Shown one piece after another: positions 63,637 to 64,000 of a stretch of 64,000 bases of DNA. Every line of letters starts with the position of its first letter. The stretch's first letter is position 1. The DNA is taken from the NCBI GenBank assembly GCA_020161065.1, contig JAIUPH010000013.1, positions 62,001 to 126,000 on the forward strand, in the 5' to 3' direction. Source of the DNA: Pseudomonadota bacterium (lineage in GTDB: Bacteria > Pseudomonadota > Gammaproteobacteria > Burkholderiales > Burkholderiaceae_C). Both the position numbers and the translations under genes were made by a program. The notes beneath the pieces are model-generated. The model saw only the letters and a list, made by a program, of their open reading frames with translations. It made no database searches and was not told the origin of the DNA.

Positions 63637-64000
63637 TCACCCCCCGCGCCGCACGCGCCGCCGCCAGGCCAGGAAGCGCGGCACCACCAGCACCGCCACC
63701 ACCACGACCAGCAGCGCCAGCGACATCGGGCGCTCGACGAACACGCTCCACTTGCCTTCGCCGATCGACAGCGCGTTGCGCATCTGCGCCTCGGCCAGCG
63801 GGCCCAGGATCATGCCCACCACCACCGGCGCGGTCGGGAAGTCGAAGCGCCGCATCACCACGCCCAGCAGGCCGATCGCGTACAGCAGCAGCAGGTCGAA
63901 GGCCGACTGCCGCATGCCGTAGACGCCCACCGTCGCGAAGATCAGGATGCCGGCGTACAGGTGCGGCTTCGGCACCTTCAGCAGCTTGACCCACAGGCCC
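63637..64000 (-). CDS. TctA-family tripartite tricarboxylate transporter permease (C-terminal part)
   Basis: This is the C-terminal end of a large TctA-type membrane protein that continues beyond the right edge. Visible are KLLKVPKPHLYAGILIFATV, AFDLLLLYAIGLLGVVMRR, FPTAPVVVGMILGPLAEAQM and a last membrane segment before a basic tail. TctA works with TctB and a periplasmic TctC/Bug protein to import carboxylates. At least 120 residues are present. Between it and the Uma2 gene lie short CCGAGCGGGA tandem units (63603-63625) and no clear terminator. Confidence 0.88.
   Translation of the reverse strand, partial: GLWVKLLKVPKPHLYAGILIFATVGVYGMRQSAFDLLLLYAIGLLGVVMRRFDFPTAPVVVGMILGPLAEAQMRNALSIGEGKWSVFVERPMSLALLVVVVAVLVVPRFLAWRRRVRRGG

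Overview
The window is a very GC-rich bacterial chromosome segment. The gene families point to a betaproteobacterium of the order Burkholderiales: a Bug/TctC solute-binding protein, an H-NS homologue ending in the YRDP/TWSGRG box, GlxA- and MocR-type regulators, a dnaG-rpoD pair and a long HrpA. This is inference from family content, not a species identification. Genes are dense, and many are joined by 4-base start/stop overlaps.

Region 1 (1-17556) looks like a catabolic island for N-methylated amino acids, amines or small peptides. A four-subunit sarcosine oxidase operon (soxB-soxD-soxA-soxG, minus strand) lies divergent from a MocR-type regulator. Downstream on the plus strand are an NTF2-like protein, two FAD-dependent amine oxidases and a complete oligopeptide-type ABC transporter with two closely related periplasmic binding proteins. 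A 31-bp direct-repeat motif recurs upstream of three of these transcription units, each time followed at nearly constant distance by a -10-like hexamer. It is a good candidate for the MocR operator/promoter.

Region 2 (17605-25556) holds a duplicated module on the minus strand: an amidohydrolase of family 3 followed by a CobW/COG0523 GTPase. The two copies are separated by a Bug-type binding protein and a small monooxygenase-like protein. A GATase1-like AraC regulator is divergent from them, and the 9-mer TGTCGCATC recurs in two intergenic regions. The suggested theme is a dedicated metal chaperone for each amide-cleaving enzyme.

Region 3 (25414-32965) is a CecR-YbhGFSR-like efflux locus: a TetR repressor divergent from a HlyD-like lipoprotein, a double ABC ATPase, two permeases and an outer-membrane factor. 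A 23-bp imperfect palindrome lies between the divergent genes.

Region 4 (about 33000-36105) is a decayed integrative element next to a tRNA-Val(GAC) gene. It has a truncated tyrosine recombinase, a broken phage gene, three unrecognised cargo genes and visibly lower GC.

Region 5 (36135-51633) is mixed housekeeping: an RluA-like pseudouridine synthase, SDR, crotonase, phosphofructokinase, S10 peptidase, threonine dehydratase coupled to an isoleucine-hydroxylase-like dioxygenase, an acyl-CoA ligase, HrpA carrying a REP-like insertion in frame, a VOC protein, ArgA and YggX.

Region 6 (51700-64000) has a Fur-box-controlled iron-binding protein gene, an H-NS gene with two inverted repeats in its promoter/leader, a GGDEF-EAL membrane protein, dnaG, rpoD, a class III cyclase-FHA fusion, ferrochelatase, a Uma2 protein and the 3' end of a tctA-like permease gene running off the right edge.
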